Shown here: piece by piece, positions 8,782-19,594 of the stretch
Layout of the letters: every line of letters starts with the position of its first letter
Position numbering within the stretch: position 1 is the first letter of the stretch
Assembly (NCBI RefSeq): GCF_900141635.1
Contig: NZ_FSRH01000005.1
Location: 62,001 to 126,000, forward strand
Direction: 5' to 3'
Origin: Peptoclostridium litorale DSM 5388
GTDB lineage: Bacteria > Bacillota > Clostridia > Peptostreptococcales > Peptostreptococcaceae
Length of the DNA stretch: 64,000 bases
Position numbers and translations under genes: made by a program
The notes under the pieces: generated by a model
Seen by the model: only the letters and a program-made list of their open reading frames with translations
Databases searched by the model: none
What the model was told of the DNA's origin: nothing

Positions 8782-9828
8782 ATGAAAAATACAATTATAA
8801 AAGAAATAGACAGTACAAATATAGACGTTGAAGCGATTGAATTATATGCGGGCATGATAAAGGATGGCAAGACTGTAATATTTCCGACTGAAACGGTGTA
8901 TGGACTTGGAGCCAACGCGCTTGACGAATCTGCCGCCATGAACATATATTCTGCAAAGGGAAGGCCTTCTGACAATCCGCTTATAGTTCACATTTGCGAT
9001 ATGAATGGACTTGAAGAGATAGCAAGTGGAATAAGCGACAAGGCTAGGCTTATAATAGATAATTTCTGGCCAGGGCCCATAACTCTCATATTCTCAAAGA
9101 AGAGCTGCGTACCGTATGCAACTACGGGAGGGCTCGAGACTGTGGCCGTAAGGATGCCATCACATCCGGTGGCAAGGGAGCTTATAAGGCTTTCAGGAGT
9201 ACCAATAGCAGCTCCTTCCGCAAATATATCTGGTAAGCCGTCTCCTACGAGGCAGGAACATATAATATGCGACATGGATGGAAGGGTAGACGGGATAATA
9301 CTCGGTGGAGCGTGTGATGTGGGGCTTGAATCTACAGTTATAGACATAAGGGGCGAAGTGCCTGTAGTGCTAAGGCCGGGAGGCATAACTACAGAACAGC
9401 TAGAAGATCTTGTAGGAAGGGTTGACATCGACCCGGCCCTTGAAATGCCGGATGAAAATATAACGCCTATGTCTCCCGGAATGAAGTATAAGCACTATTC
9501 GCCTGATGCACAAGTGTATGTTGTGAGCGGTGAAAAAGATGCCTTGGCAGAAAAAATAAATGGGCTTTGCATAAAAAACAGGGATGAAGGCCTTAAGACG
9601 GGAGTAATATGCATGAAAGAGGATATTCCTGCTTATAGAGGATGTGAGATTTTAAGCCTTGGAATTAGCATGGAAGACGCCGCAAACAACCTGTTCGACG
9701 CCCTTATAGAGATGGACAAGAGAAAGGTTGACATTGTATATGCCCAGTCATTTGAGGAAACAGGTATAGGAAAGGCCATTATGAACAGGCTTTTAAAATC
9801 TGCAGGGTACAGGATAATAAATGCATAA
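8782..9828 (+). CDS. ywlC: L-threonylcarbamoyladenylate synthase, long Sua5/YwlC type
   Basis: Makes threonylcarbamoyl-AMP from threonine, bicarbonate and ATP for the t6A37 modification of ANN-decoding tRNAs. The N-terminal YrdC domain (about 1-205) has the KDGKTVIFPTETVYGLGANA and KGRPSDNPL motifs and SANISGKPSPT. After a linker with MKYKHYSPDA the C-terminal Sua5 domain follows (about 250-348). The length of 348 residues fits the two-domain form. ATG 8782 is preferred to ATG 8776 because GAGG (8770-8773) is too close to the latter. It sits in the usual prfA-ywlC-ywlE order. Confidence 0.95.
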   Translation: MKNTIIKEIDSTNIDVEAIELYAGMIKDGKTVIFPTETVYGLGANALDESAAMNIYSAKGRPSDNPLIVHICDMNGLEEIASGISDKARLIIDNFWPGPITLIFSKKSCVPYATTGGLETVAVRMPSHPVARELIRLSGVPIAAPSANISGKPSPTRQEHIICDMDGRVDGIILGGACDVGLESTVIDIRGEVPVVLRPGGITTEQLEDLVGRVDIDPALEMPDENITPMSPGMKYKHYSPDAQVYVVSGEKDALAEKINGLCIKNRDEGLKTGVICMKEDIPAYRGCEILSLGISMEDAANNLFDALIEMDKRKVDIVYAQSFEETGIGKAIMNRLLKSAGYRIINA

Positions 9829-9838
9829 TATAATTATA

Positions 9839-9880
9839 GAAATTTCAAATGCCGCTACTAGTAGCGGCATTTGAAATTTC
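9839..9880 (+). repeat. perfect 42-nt palindrome between ywlC and ywlE
   Basis: Every position from 9839 to 9880 pairs with its partner around a central ACTAGT; arms of 21 bases reading GAAATTTCAAATGCCGCTAC and T. As RNA it would form a very stable hairpin. No strong T-run follows on either side, so it is not a textbook terminator, though it may end transcripts in both directions. Confidence 0.85.
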
Positions 9881-9996
9881 AGATAAATTGTTAATAAACA
9901 AATTAAAAATTTAAGAATATGTATATTCACATAGTCTATATAAGGGTAAAATAAGAAAGAGAAATCATGAAGTATTTGAAAAGAGGTGCATAAGGG

Positions 9997-10449
9997 ATGA
10001 ATATATTGTTTATATGTACTGGAAACACATGCAGAAGTCCAATGGCAGAGTTTTTTTTGAAAACAATTATTAAAGACTCTGAACATGACTTGGATATAGG
10101 TGTGCATTCTGCCGGAATAGCAACCGTTGACGGACTCTCTGCTACTGACAATGCCGTTGCAGCCATGAAAGAATATGGGATAGACATATCTTCGCACAGG
10201 AGCAAGGTGGCGAGTGAAAAGCTGCTTTGCAGTGCGAATCTCATACTTACAATGAGCAGGGTGCATAAGGATGCTATACTTACTTTGCCAAAATACAGGG
10301 GCAAAAAAATATATACGCTTAAAGAATTCTTGGGCTGTGATGATATGGATGTGAATGACCCGTTTGGCCTCAGTCTTGAAATTTACAAGAAAACTGCAGA
10401 AGAGATAAGGGTTCTCGTTGAAAAGCTATTTGAAGTGATTCGAAATTAG
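9997..10449 (+). CDS. ywlE: low-molecular-weight phosphatase, probable protein-arginine phosphatase
   Basis: 150-residue LMW-PTP fold enzyme. The P-loop CTGNTCR spans 7-13 and the catalytic acid loop DVNDPFG is near 111-117. Position 11 in the P-loop is threonine; in Bacillus YwlE this threonine, instead of the isoleucine or leucine of tyrosine phosphatases, selects phosphoarginine, so protein-arginine phosphatase is the better call. GAGGTG (9983-9988) is 8 bases before the ATG. It lies in the conserved ywlC-ywlE-rpiB-upp order. No McsB arginine kinase is in this window, so the partner must be elsewhere if the call is right. Confidence 0.85.
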   Translation: MNILFICTGNTCRSPMAEFFLKTIIKDSEHDLDIGVHSAGIATVDGLSATDNAVAAMKEYGIDISSHRSKVASEKLLCSANLILTMSRVHKDAILTLPKYRGKKIYTLKEFLGCDDMDVNDPFGLSLEIYKKTAEEIRVLVEKLFEVIRN

Positions 10450-10622
10450 GCTATAACTTAAAAAAAATTGCAAAAACTCATTTAAATTCAAAAAAAACAT
10501 TTAAATTCTATTTAAATATAGTATAATATACAAGGTTAAAGACTTTTAAAATGAAAATTTTTGCAAATAGCTGCACATTCAGGGCGGTGAATTTGCATTT
10601 GATAAGTTCGGGGGTGAATATA

Positions 10623-11072
10623 TTGAATATAGCAGTTGCAAGTGATCATGGCGGATATAGCTTGAAAGAGGAAATCAAAAGGCATCTTGAAGGCATGGGA
10701 ATAAGCGTAATAGACTTTGGAACTGACGGTGAGGCTTCTGTGGACTATCCTGATTTCGGAGAAGCTGCTGCAAAGGCGGTTGCAAGTGGAAATGCCGACA
10801 AGGGAATAATATGCTGCGGTACGGGGATAGGAATATCTCTTGCTGCAAACAAGGTGGCTGGAATAAGATGTGCTGTAGTATCTGACACGTATTCTGCAAG
10901 GATGTCAAGAGCGCATAATAATGCAAACATGCTTTCTCTTGGAGAAAGAGTGGTAGGGAAAGGTCTTGCACTTGAAATAGTCGACGTATGGCTTAAGACG
11001 GAATTTGAAGGTGGAAGACACGAAAGAAGAGTTGAAAAGATAATGCAAATAGAAAAAGGATTGGAAAAATAG
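10623..11072 (+). CDS. rpiB: ribose-5-phosphate isomerase B
   Basis: Interconverts ribulose 5-phosphate and ribose 5-phosphate. The 149-residue protein starts [18 protein letters not shown] and carries the anion-hole and active-site segment [21 protein letters not shown] and the RAHNNANML motif. TTG 10623 follows GGGGGTG (10610-10616); the in-frame ATG at 10551 gives a non-homologous extension with no ribosome binding site. An AT-rich stretch before it has two ATTTAAATTC copies and TATAAT-like sequence near 10520, probably its promoter. The gap to upp is 10 bases, so the two are co-transcribed. Confidence 0.95.
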   Translation: MNIAVASDHGGYSLKEEIKRHLEGMGISVIDFGTDGEASVDYPDFGEAAAKAVASGNADKGIICCGTGIGISLAANKVAGIRCAVVSDTYSARMSRAHNNANMLSLGERVVGKGLALEIVDVWLKTEFEGGRHERRVEKIMQIEKGLEK

Positions 11073-11082
11073 GAGGGTTTTT

Positions 11083-11712
11083 ATGTCTAAGGTTATAGAA
11101 GTTAATCATCCGCTGATACAGCACAAGATAACGCTTATAAGAGATAAACATACAGGTTCTAAGGATTTCAGACAACTTGTAAAAGAGGTTTCAATGCTTC
11201 TTGGATATGAAATAACAAGAGATCTTCCTCTTGAAGAAGTTGAAATAGAAACTCCTATAATGAAAACAAAGAGCAAAATGCTTTCAGGTAAAAAGCTTGG
11301 AATAATACCTATACTTAGAGCGGGTCTTGGAATGGTTGACGGAATACTTGAGCTTATACCTGCGGCGAAGGTTGGACACATAGGACTTTACAGGGATCCT
11401 GAGACATTAAAGCCGGTTGAGTACTACTGCAAGCTTCCAGCAGACGTAGGAGAGAGAGAGCTTATAGTAGTTGACCCTATGCTTGCAACTGGAGGGTCTG
11501 CAGCGGCTGCAATAAACTTCCTCAAGGACAGAGGTGCTACAAACATAAAGCTTGTAAACCTTATAGCTTCGCCAGAGGGAATAGCAGAAGTTCAAAAAAT
11601 GCACCCGGATGTTGACATATACGTGGCTTCTATAGATGAAAAGCTAAACGACCATGGATACATAGTTCCAGGTCTTGGAGACGCGGGAGACAGACTTTAC
11701 GGAACAAAATAG
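11083..11712 (+). CDS. upp: uracil phosphoribosyltransferase
   Basis: Salvages uracil with PRPP to UMP. 209 residues, full length, with the PRPP-binding loop [20 protein letters not shown] and the C-terminal uracil-binding [10 protein letters not shown]. The start ATG at 11083 has AGGAGG 6 bases upstream. It forms a two-gene unit with rpiB, followed by a hairpin. Confidence 0.97.
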   Translation: MSKVIEVNHPLIQHKITLIRDKHTGSKDFRQLVKEVSMLLGYEITRDLPLEEVEIETPIMKTKSKMLSGKKLGIIPILRAGLGMVDGILELIPAAKVGHIGLYRDPETLKPVEYYCKLPADVGERELIVVDPMLATGGSAAAAINFLKDRGATNIKLVNLIASPEGIAEVQKMHPDVDIYVASIDEKLNDHGYIVPGLGDAGDRLYGTK

Positions 11713-11722
11713 TTCTTTATTT

Positions 11723-11750
11723 AGGCGGCAGAGTTATCTGCCGCCTTGCT
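11723..11750 (+). terminator. terminator-like hairpin after upp
   Basis: AGGCGGCAG (11723-11731) pairs with CTGCCGCCT (11738-11746); the following T-run is weak (TGCTT). Confidence 0.7.
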
Positions 11751-11879
11751 TATGTCAAAATTTATTAAGAAAGCCTTAAATATTGTTACAGTAGTGCTAC
11801 AAGTTGTCCATATGTCTTGTATATTTTAATAAAAGGGTATAGAATGAAAAATGACAAAGTTTTTTAAGGAGGGGCCGGA

Positions 11880-12332
11880 GTGGAGAGACCTTCATGGGAC
11901 GAGTATTTTATGGAAATAGCACATGTAGTGAAAAAAAGATCTACGTGTCTAAGACGCCAGGTGGGCGCAATAATAGTAAGGGACAAGCAGATACTTTCTA
12001 CGGGTTACAATGGAGCGCCAAAAGGCCTTAAGCACTGCCTGGACATAGGTTGCAAGAGGCAGCAACTCGGCATAAAATCAGGGGAGAGACATGAGCTTTG
12101 CAGAGCTATACATGCGGAGCAAAATGCCATAGTGCAGGCTGCACACAATGGAATAAGCATAAAGGATTCAACTATATATTGCACTACAATGCCATGTGTG
12201 CTTTGTGCGAAAATGATAATAAATGCAGGCATAAATAGAATAGTGTTTGAAGGTGAATACCCTGATGAATTTTCAATGGGCATATTGAAAGAGGCGGGAA
12301 TAGAAATGATTAAATTCGATAAAGAATTTTAA
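11880..12332 (+). CDS. comEB: deoxycytidylate (dCMP) deaminase, ComEB type
   Basis: Zinc enzyme deaminating dCMP to dUMP for thymidylate supply. The 150-residue protein has the cytidine/deoxycytidylate deaminase zinc signature HAEQNAI and PCVLCAK, plus N-terminal [21 protein letters not shown] and [20 protein letters not shown]. The GTG start at 11880 follows AAGGAGG (11866-11872). It opens a run with tagO and wecB that leads to the atp operon, as in related clostridia. Confidence 0.94.
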   Translation: MERPSWDEYFMEIAHVVKKRSTCLRRQVGAIIVRDKQILSTGYNGAPKGLKHCLDIGCKRQQLGIKSGERHELCRAIHAEQNAIVQAAHNGISIKDSTIYCTTMPCVLCAKMIINAGINRIVFEGEYPDEFSMGILKEAGIEMIKFDKEF

Positions 12333-12358
12333 CATAACAATAAATTGGGGGGACATTA

Positions 12359-13408
12359 ATGGAACTTTCAGAAACTTTAAAGATGCTACTCTCTTTTATG
12401 GTGGCGTTTGTAATATCATATGTATCCACACCGCATGTTATAAAGCTTGCGCACAGGCTTGGGGCGATAGATGTCCCAAAGGACAACAGGAGGGTTCACA
12501 AAACGCCTATACCAAGACTTGGAGGAATAAGCATATACTGCGGTTTTTTGGCGGCATCGCTTGCATTCGTCCAGATGAGCCCAAAGCTTGCAGCTGTAAT
12601 AATAGGATCTTTAATAATAGTGGGAATAGGGATAGTCGACGACATAAAGCCTGTAAGCCCCAAAGTCAAGTTTTCAGCTCAAATACTTGCAGCTGTAATA
12701 GTTATGGCTTTTGGAGTGAGGATAGAGTGGCTTACAAATCCATTTGACAGAGTCGATGGAATGGCATACATAGGGATTTTAGGATATCCGCTTACGCTTT
12801 TGTGGATAGTGGGAGCTACAAATACTGTAAACCTGATAGATGGACTTGATGGTTTGGCAGCTGGGGTTTCTGCAATAGCAGCAGTTACACTTACATTTGT
12901 CGCGTTTATAAACGGTCAGTATACTGCAGCTATTCTCCTCATGGCTATTGCAGGTGGAGCACTTGGATTTTTGCCTTATAATTTCAATCCGGCAAAGATA
13001 TTCATGGGGGATACGGGATCGCTGCTGCTCGGATTCATACTGGCTGTAGTATCTGTTGAAGGTGTTATGAAATCCGCGGCGGCGCTTGCAGTTGCAATAC
13101 CTGTACTTGCTATGGGATTTCCAATATTCGATACCACATTTGCCATAATAAGAAGGGCTGCAAACGGAAGGTCGATAGTGCAGGCGGACAAGGGGCATCT
13201 CCACCACAGGCTTTTAAGCAGGGGACTTTCACAAAAACAGACGGTGCTGTTTTTGTATGGGATAAGCATAGTGCTTGGAGCAAGCGCCGTAACTATATGC
13301 GAGGTAAGCCTTCAGGAATCCATGCTGGTAATATCGGGAGTTGCACTTCTTTTATATTACGGCATAGTGAAGCTTAAGTTACTTTCGCTTGATGATGAGA
13401 TAGAATAG
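12359..13408 (+). CDS. tagO: undecaprenyl-phosphate N-acetylglucosamine-1-phosphate transferase
   Basis: Integral membrane enzyme of the WecA/TagO/MraY family that starts wall polymer synthesis by moving GlcNAc-1-P from UDP-GlcNAc to undecaprenyl phosphate. The 349-residue protein has about 10-11 hydrophobic segments and the cytoplasmic motifs RRVHKTPIPRLGG, GIVDDIKPVSPKVKF (metal-binding aspartates), NLIDGLDGLAAG, FMGDTGSLLLG and the basic HLHHRLL loop. GGGGGGAC (12347-12352) precedes the ATG. wecB follows closely, and csaB and tagA at 30-32 kb probably act later in the same cell-wall polymer pathway. Confidence 0.94.
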   Translation: MELSETLKMLLSFMVAFVISYVSTPHVIKLAHRLGAIDVPKDNRRVHKTPIPRLGGISIYCGFLAASLAFVQMSPKLAAVIIGSLIIVGIGIVDDIKPVSPKVKFSAQILAAVIVMAFGVRIEWLTNPFDRVDGMAYIGILGYPLTLLWIVGATNTVNLIDGLDGLAAGVSAIAAVTLTFVAFINGQYTAAILLMAIAGGALGFLPYNFNPAKIFMGDTGSLLLGFILAVVSVEGVMKSAAALAVAIPVLAMGFPIFDTTFAIIRRAANGRSIVQADKGHLHHRLLSRGLSQKQTVLFLYGISIVLGASAVTICEVSLQESMLVISGVALLLYYGIVKLKLLSLDDEIE

Positions 13409-13418
13409 GATGATAAAT

Positions 13419-14528
13419 ATGAAAAAGATAATGACTGTATTTGGAACCAGGCCCGAAGCCATAAAAATGGCTCCACTGGTTAAAGAACTTCAATCAAATG
13501 GACAGTTTGACGTGAAGGTATGTGTCACAGCGCAGCACAGGCAGATGCTGGACATGGTGCTACAGCTGTTTGACATAAAGCCGGATTATGACCTTGACAT
13601 AATGCAGCATGGACAGACAATAACCGACATCACAAACAGGGTGCTGAAAGGCATGGAGTCCGTGCTTCAGCAGGAAAGACCTGACATGCTTCTTGTTCAC
13701 GGAGACACTACTACGACGTTTGCTTCAGCTCTTGCGGCATTTTATGCAAAAGTGCCTGTAGGTCATGTGGAGGCAGGACTTAGAAGCAATAATAAATATT
13801 CACCCTATCCGGAAGAAATGAACAGAAGGATCACGAGTTCAATAGCCGAGCTTCATTTTGCGCCTACCGTGGGGAATGTTGAAAATCTTTTGGCTGAAAA
13901 TGTAGCCAAAAGCAGTATATCAGTAACGGGAAACACGGTAATAGATGCCCTTTTATCTGTAGTAAAAGAAGACTACAGATTTGGAAACGAGCTTGACGAA
14001 ATAGACTACAATAACAAAAAAGTGGTTCTTTTGACGTGCCACAGAAGAGAAAACTGGGGCGAGCCCATGAAGAGTATATTCAGGGCTGTTAAAAGGCTTG
14101 TGAACGAAAATGAAGAGGTGGAAGTTGTATTTCCTATGCACCTGAACCCGACAGTCAGGGATATTGCCAGGGAAATACTTGGAGGAGACAGAAGGATACA
14201 CCTCATAGAACCTCTTGACTATGAGCCATTTGCAAATATAATGGGCAAAAGCTATATAATAATGACTGATTCAGGCGGGATACAAGAAGAAGCTCCAGCA
14301 CTTGGAAAGCCGGTAATAGTTATGAGAACTGAAACTGAAAGACCTGAAGCTGTACAGGCGGGCACTGTCAAAGTGGCCGGAGTGGAAGAAGAGTCTGTAT
14401 ATGAGGCTGCTTCTGAATTAATAAACAGCGAACTTGAATATTTAAAAATGGCCAGAGCTGTGAATCCATATGGAGATGGTACGGCTTGTCAAAAAATAAA
14501 CACCGAGCTGCTGAAATATTTTAAATAG
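13419..14528 (+). CDS. wecB: UDP-N-acetylglucosamine 2-epimerase (non-hydrolysing)
   Basis: Converts UDP-GlcNAc to UDP-ManNAc, the donor for the ManNAc transfer made by TagA-type enzymes. The 369-residue protein begins MKKIMTVFGTRPEAIKMAPL and has HGDTTTTFAS, HVEAGLRS, the YPEEMNR motif and the SGGIQEEAPALGKPV UDP-binding segment. ATG 13419 is chosen over ATG 13410 since AGGATG at 13407 fits it. It follows tagO by 10 bases and the unit ends in a terminator. Confidence 0.95.
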   Translation: MKKIMTVFGTRPEAIKMAPLVKELQSNGQFDVKVCVTAQHRQMLDMVLQLFDIKPDYDLDIMQHGQTITDITNRVLKGMESVLQQERPDMLLVHGDTTTTFASALAAFYAKVPVGHVEAGLRSNNKYSPYPEEMNRRITSSIAELHFAPTVGNVENLLAENVAKSSISVTGNTVIDALLSVVKEDYRFGNELDEIDYNNKKVVLLTCHRRENWGEPMKSIFRAVKRLVNENEEVEVVFPMHLNPTVRDIAREILGGDRRIHLIEPLDYEPFANIMGKSYIIMTDSGGIQEEAPALGKPVIVMRTETERPEAVQAGTVKVAGVEEESVYEAASELINSELEYLKMARAVNPYGDGTACQKINTELLKYFK

Positions 14529-14539
14529 ACAGATAAATC

Positions 14540-14588
14540 AATCTCGATTGACATTTTTAAAACATATTATGTCAGTCGAGATTTTTTT
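14540..14588 (+). terminator. terminator after wecB
   Basis: AATCTCGATTGACAT (14540-14554) pairs with ATGTCAGTCGAGATT (14569-14583) with one G-U pair; T7 follows. Confidence 0.9.
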
Positions 14589-14700
14589 AAAAGTAACAGA
14601 AAAATGGCTTGAAAACCAAAAAAAGATGAAAAACTATCCATTTTGTGATAGAATTTTTAAGTGGTCATTTTATATGTATAAAAAAATAAAATTTTAGGTT

Positions 14701-14729
14701 TTGAAAAAAAAGCGTTTTCATTGTATAAT
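14701..14729 (+). promoter_or_regulatory. promoter of the atp operon
   Basis: TTGAAA (14701-14706), 17-base spacer, TATAAT (14724-14729); 68 bases before atpZ. Confidence 0.75.
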
Positions 14730-14797
14730 ATAAAAGGAATTGGTTAAATTTTAAACTTAAACAGGGCATGCCAATAAAAATTATGGAGAGTTGCAAT

Positions 14798-15046
14798 ATG
14801 AAAAATGGTAAAACTAATTGGGTAAAGGCCCTTGAAAACTTGAGTTTAATATCGCAGTTGGGAATATCTATGGTTACTCCAATATTGGTGATGATTTGGA
14901 TAGGAAATTACCTGGACAAAAAATTTGACAAGTCTCCGCTGTTTCTATTTATATTTATAGTAATCGGAGTGGCATCATCATTCATGAACATGTACAAGCT
15001 GGTCATGAGGGATAAAAAAGATGATGAGAGGGATAAAAAAGACTAG
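14798..15046 (+). CDS. atpZ: AtpZ/AtpI-like F0F1 ATPase accessory subunit
   Basis: 82-residue protein with two membrane helices (LISQLGISMVTPILVMIWIG and LFLFIFIVIGVASSFMNMYKL) joined by NYLDKKFDKSP and ending in a lysine/aspartate-rich tail. This is the small AtpZ type found first in many atp operons, proposed to help ion supply or c-ring assembly. ATG 14798 follows GGAGAG (14785-14790); the upstream in-frame ATG 14768 has no ribosome binding site. Confidence 0.8.
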   Translation: MKNGKTNWVKALENLSLISQLGISMVTPILVMIWIGNYLDKKFDKSPLFLFIFIVIGVASSFMNMYKLVMRDKKDDERDKKD

Positions 15047-15060
15047 GACGTGATATACAA

Positions 15061-15441
15061 TTGGATAACACTATGGACATAACCAAAAGAATAGTAAAAT
15101 GTGTATTAGTTGTAGACCTTATAATAATAGGAATACTCTTTGCAACATATACATACAGCAAGGCGATGCTTTTGGGGCTGCTGCTTGGAAGCGTGTTTTC
15201 AGTAATAAATTTCAGGCTGCTTGCAATAACAATTGAAAAAGTCGTGGAAATGGATCCCGGAAGAGCCCAGATACATGCGGGTACAAGATATACAATAAGG
15301 CTTGTGATAACTGCGGCAGTGCTTATACTAGCGCTTAAGGCCCCGTACATAGACTTCATAGGTGCGATTATAGGACTTTTCCTTACGAAGATAGCTTCAC
15401 TCTATGTGGGAATCAGAAGCAGACACAGCAGCATGGAATAG
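15061..15441 (+). CDS. atpI: ATP synthase protein I-like membrane protein
   Basis: 126-residue protein with four predicted membrane segments (about 12-30, 36-52, 76-92, 98-116), like the AtpI/UncI family that aids c-ring assembly. It starts at TTG 15061, 14 bases after atpZ; AGGAC upstream is a modest site, and ATG 15073 is an alternative. The gap to atpB (15442-15625) is very AT-rich, with repeated TTTAAA and a TTTGTATTT / AAATACAAA inverted repeat (15509-15527), but no gene. Confidence 0.75.
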   Translation: MDNTMDITKRIVKCVLVVDLIIIGILFATYTYSKAMLLGLLLGSVFSVINFRLLAITIEKVVEMDPGRAQIHAGTRYTIRLVITAAVLILALKAPYIDFIGAIIGLFLTKIASLYVGIRSRHSSME

Positions 15442-15625
15442 CGCTTTAAATTTTTTAAATTTTTAAATTGTTTTTAAATAATACTTTTCAGATATATGGA
15501 TTTTGCACTTTGTATTTTAAATACAAAACAATGCTTTTCAATATTCACTTTTTAATCTTGTTTACCTTTTTAATTTTATTTACAAAATACAATAAAACAA
15601 AATGAAAGATGAAAGGAGGTTAGTC

Positions 15626-16312
15626 ATGAACGGACCTAAGATTATGTTTCATATAGGTGGGATAGGAATAAGTGAGACTATAACAACAACCTGGCTTATA
15701 ATGCTTGTACTTATAACATTTGCCTATGTAGGAACAAGAAAGCTTGAAAAGGTGCCAGGCAAGCTTCAAAACTTTGTTGAACTTTTAGTCGATGCATTTT
15801 ACGGCATGGTTGAGCAGACTATGGGTAAGCACAACCTTGGATACACACCTTACATAGGAACGTTGTTCCTGCTGTTTATGCTTGCGAATCTTGTGGGATT
15901 GCTAGGGCTTAGAGCCCCTACTGCAGACCTGAACACAACTCTTGCAATGGCTCTTGTGACATTTGTACTAGTGCAGGCGCAGGGTTTGAGAACAAAAGGT
16001 GTAGGTGGATACTTCAAAGGTTATTTAGAGCCGCTTCCAGCGCTGCTACCGCTTAACCTTATAGGTGAGCTTGCAAACCCGGTGTCGCTTAGTTTCCGTC
16101 TCTTTGGTAACATAGCCGGAGGTATGGTTATAACAAGCCTGCTGTATGGATTCCTGGCTTGGGTGAGTACAGGCCTTGTTGGACTCCCAATACCAATATT
16201 CCAAGTTGGTATACCAGCAGTTCTAAGTATATACTTCGACTTGTTCACTGGAGTGCTGCAGGCATTCATATTCACAATGCTTACAATGGTTTTCGTAGCA
16301 ATGGCGGAATAA
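15626..16312 (+). CDS. atpB: F0F1 ATP synthase subunit a
   Basis: Membrane stator subunit forming the ion half-channels against the c-ring. 228 residues with 5-6 membrane helices; the essential arginine is R158 in SFRLFGNIAGG, and the LPLNLIGELANPVSLS helix precedes it. ATG 15626 follows AAAGGAGGT (15612-15620); the earlier in-frame ATG 15602 lies upstream of that site. The gap to atpE (16313-16441) has a run of TTTAAA-rich sequence. Confidence 0.94.
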   Translation: MNGPKIMFHIGGIGISETITTTWLIMLVLITFAYVGTRKLEKVPGKLQNFVELLVDAFYGMVEQTMGKHNLGYTPYIGTLFLLFMLANLVGLLGLRAPTADLNTTLAMALVTFVLVQAQGLRTKGVGGYFKGYLEPLPALLPLNLIGELANPVSLSFRLFGNIAGGMVITSLLYGFLAWVSTGLVGLPIPIFQVGIPAVLSIYFDLFTGVLQAFIFTMLTMVFVAMAE

Positions 16313-16399
16313 TTGATGCATTAAATTTTATGTCAATCTGATTTTCAAATGTAGAGAACCATAAAAACGCTTTTAAATTTTAAAAAAATTTAAAAATAA

Positions 16400-16708
<309 letters not shown>

Positions 16709-16781
16709 GATTAAAAAATTAAATGCCCATAGGACTACATAAATCATTCAAAAGCTGCTTAGTAGACAGTTTGCATGTGCA

Positions 16782-16853
16782 GGGAGCTGTGTCCGCTTGG
16801 GTGTTTCAAAAAAACAAGTAAGAGGTTTTTTTGAAACACCTGGCGCGGCTCCC
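16782..16853 (+). promoter_or_regulatory. large intercistronic hairpin between atpE and atpF
   Basis: A perfect 16-bp stem GGTGTTTCAAAAAAAC (16800-16815) with its complement (16825-16840), 9-nt loop, enclosed by GGGAGC (16782-16787) and GCTCCC (16848-16853). No T-run follows, so it is more likely an RNA-stability or processing element protecting atpE mRNA than a terminator. Confidence 0.7.
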
Positions 16854-16866
16854 TTGATATTCACTG

Positions 16867-16885
16867 GGAGATGAAAAACATCTCC
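16867..16885 (+). promoter_or_regulatory. second hairpin before atpF
   Basis: GGAGATG / CATCTCC around AAAAA. It lies 77 bases before the atpF start and may belong to the same processing region. Confidence 0.5.
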
Positions 16886-16962
16886 TTGATTTAAGTAGAT
16901 TGACTTTATGGGTAAGAGCTATACGCTCTATTTAGCATGGTTATGCGGAAAGGAGGAAGAGC

Positions 16963-17472
16963 ATGGACTTCAAAAGTTTTATAGGGATAGACATAGAGCT
17001 TGTATTCCAATGGATAAACACTCTGATATTATTTCTTATAATGAAAAAGCTTCTTTTCAAACCGGTTTCAGGTTTCATGCAAAAGAGAAGAGATGAAATA
17101 GCTAATTCATTCAAAGAGGCTGAAGAGGCAGAAGTAAGAGCTAATGAAATGAGAAAAGAATACGAGCTTAAAATAGAAAAAGCTAAGGCAGAGGCTAGAG
17201 AGATAGTGCAGGACGCTTCTCACAAGGCTCAAGGCAAGGCTGATGAAATAGTTAAGGATGCTCGTGAAGAGGCAAACAGGCTTATGGACAAGGCTCAGAT
17301 TGAAATAGCTAGAGAAAAGCAAAAAGTGCTTAACGAGCTTAAAGATGAGATATCAAACATGGCAGTGCTTGCAGCTTCTAAGGTAATAAGCAAGGACATA
17401 GACAAGAACGATCATGAAAAACTTATACATGACTTTATACAAGAGGTAGGGGAAGCTCAATGGCAGAACTAG
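16963..17472 (+). CDS. atpF: F0F1 ATP synthase subunit b
   Basis: Peripheral stalk subunit, 169 residues: one N-terminal membrane helix (about 9-30, ELVFQWINTLILFLIMKKLL), then a long charged coiled coil (about 35-150) and a C-terminal delta-binding end. AAAGGAGG about 6 bases upstream fixes the ATG at 16963. It overlaps atpH by 13 bases. Confidence 0.95.
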   Translation: MDFKSFIGIDIELVFQWINTLILFLIMKKLLFKPVSGFMQKRRDEIANSFKEAEEAEVRANEMRKEYELKIEKAKAEAREIVQDASHKAQGKADEIVKDAREEANRLMDKAQIEIAREKQKVLNELKDEISNMAVLAASKVISKDIDKNDHEKLIHDFIQEVGEAQWQN

Positions 17473-18002
17473 TTGCTAAAAGATATGCGAATGCCCTGTT
17501 TGAAGTAGGAGTCGAAGACAACACCTTAGACACTTTTGTAGAAGAGTTTGGTGCACTGATTGGTATTCTTAAGGAAAACGAAAACTTTTTCAATGCGCTT
17601 AAGACTCCCCTTATACCAAGGGGAGAGAAGAAGGAGCTTCTTGAAAATGTTTTTAAGGGCAAGATAAACCAGCAGCTGCTTAACTTCATAAAAGTTCTTA
17701 TAGACAAGGACAGAGTGAGCGTTATAGAGCTGATAAATGTTGAGTTTAAAAAGCTTTCGAATGAACACAAGAATGCCGCAGATGCAATTGCGGTTACAGC
17801 GATACCTCTTACACCAGAGAATATGGAAGCCCTAAAAGAGACGCTTTCTAAGATGACTGGAAAAAATGTCGAAATAACAAATGTTATAGACGAAGAGGTT
17901 ATGGGTGGAATTCTTGTAAAGATAGGAAACGAAGAGATAGACGGAACTGTAAAAGGGCGTCTTGGAAAGCTTAAAGAAGAATTACACCAAATAATAGCAT
18001 AA
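17460..18002 (+). CDS. atpH: F0F1 ATP synthase subunit delta
   Basis: Connects the b stalk to the top of the alpha3-beta3 head. 180 residues, helical N-terminal domain (AELVAKRYANALFEVG) and the C-terminal signature EEVMGGILVKIGNEEIDGTV. It starts inside the end of atpF, so the two are probably translationally coupled. Confidence 0.95.
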   Translation: MAELVAKRYANALFEVGVEDNTLDTFVEEFGALIGILKENENFFNALKTPLIPRGEKKELLENVFKGKINQQLLNFIKVLIDKDRVSVIELINVEFKKLSNEHKNAADAIAVTAIPLTPENMEALKETLSKMTGKNVEITNVIDEEVMGGILVKIGNEEIDGTVKGRLGKLKEELHQIIA

Positions 18003-18022
18003 TAGGAGGTCGGTGAAATCTC

Positions 18023-19531
<1,509 letters not shown>

Positions 19532-19594
19532 TAATAAATTGGGCAGTTTGACTTGTAATGTCTGACTCTCGCCCGATTTGACGGAGGGTGAAAT

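Noticed and set aside
10551-10622. N-terminal extension of rpiB from ATG 10551
   Set aside because: TTG 10623 has GGGGGTG at correct spacing and yields the conserved RpiB N-terminus; the extension is not RpiB-like.
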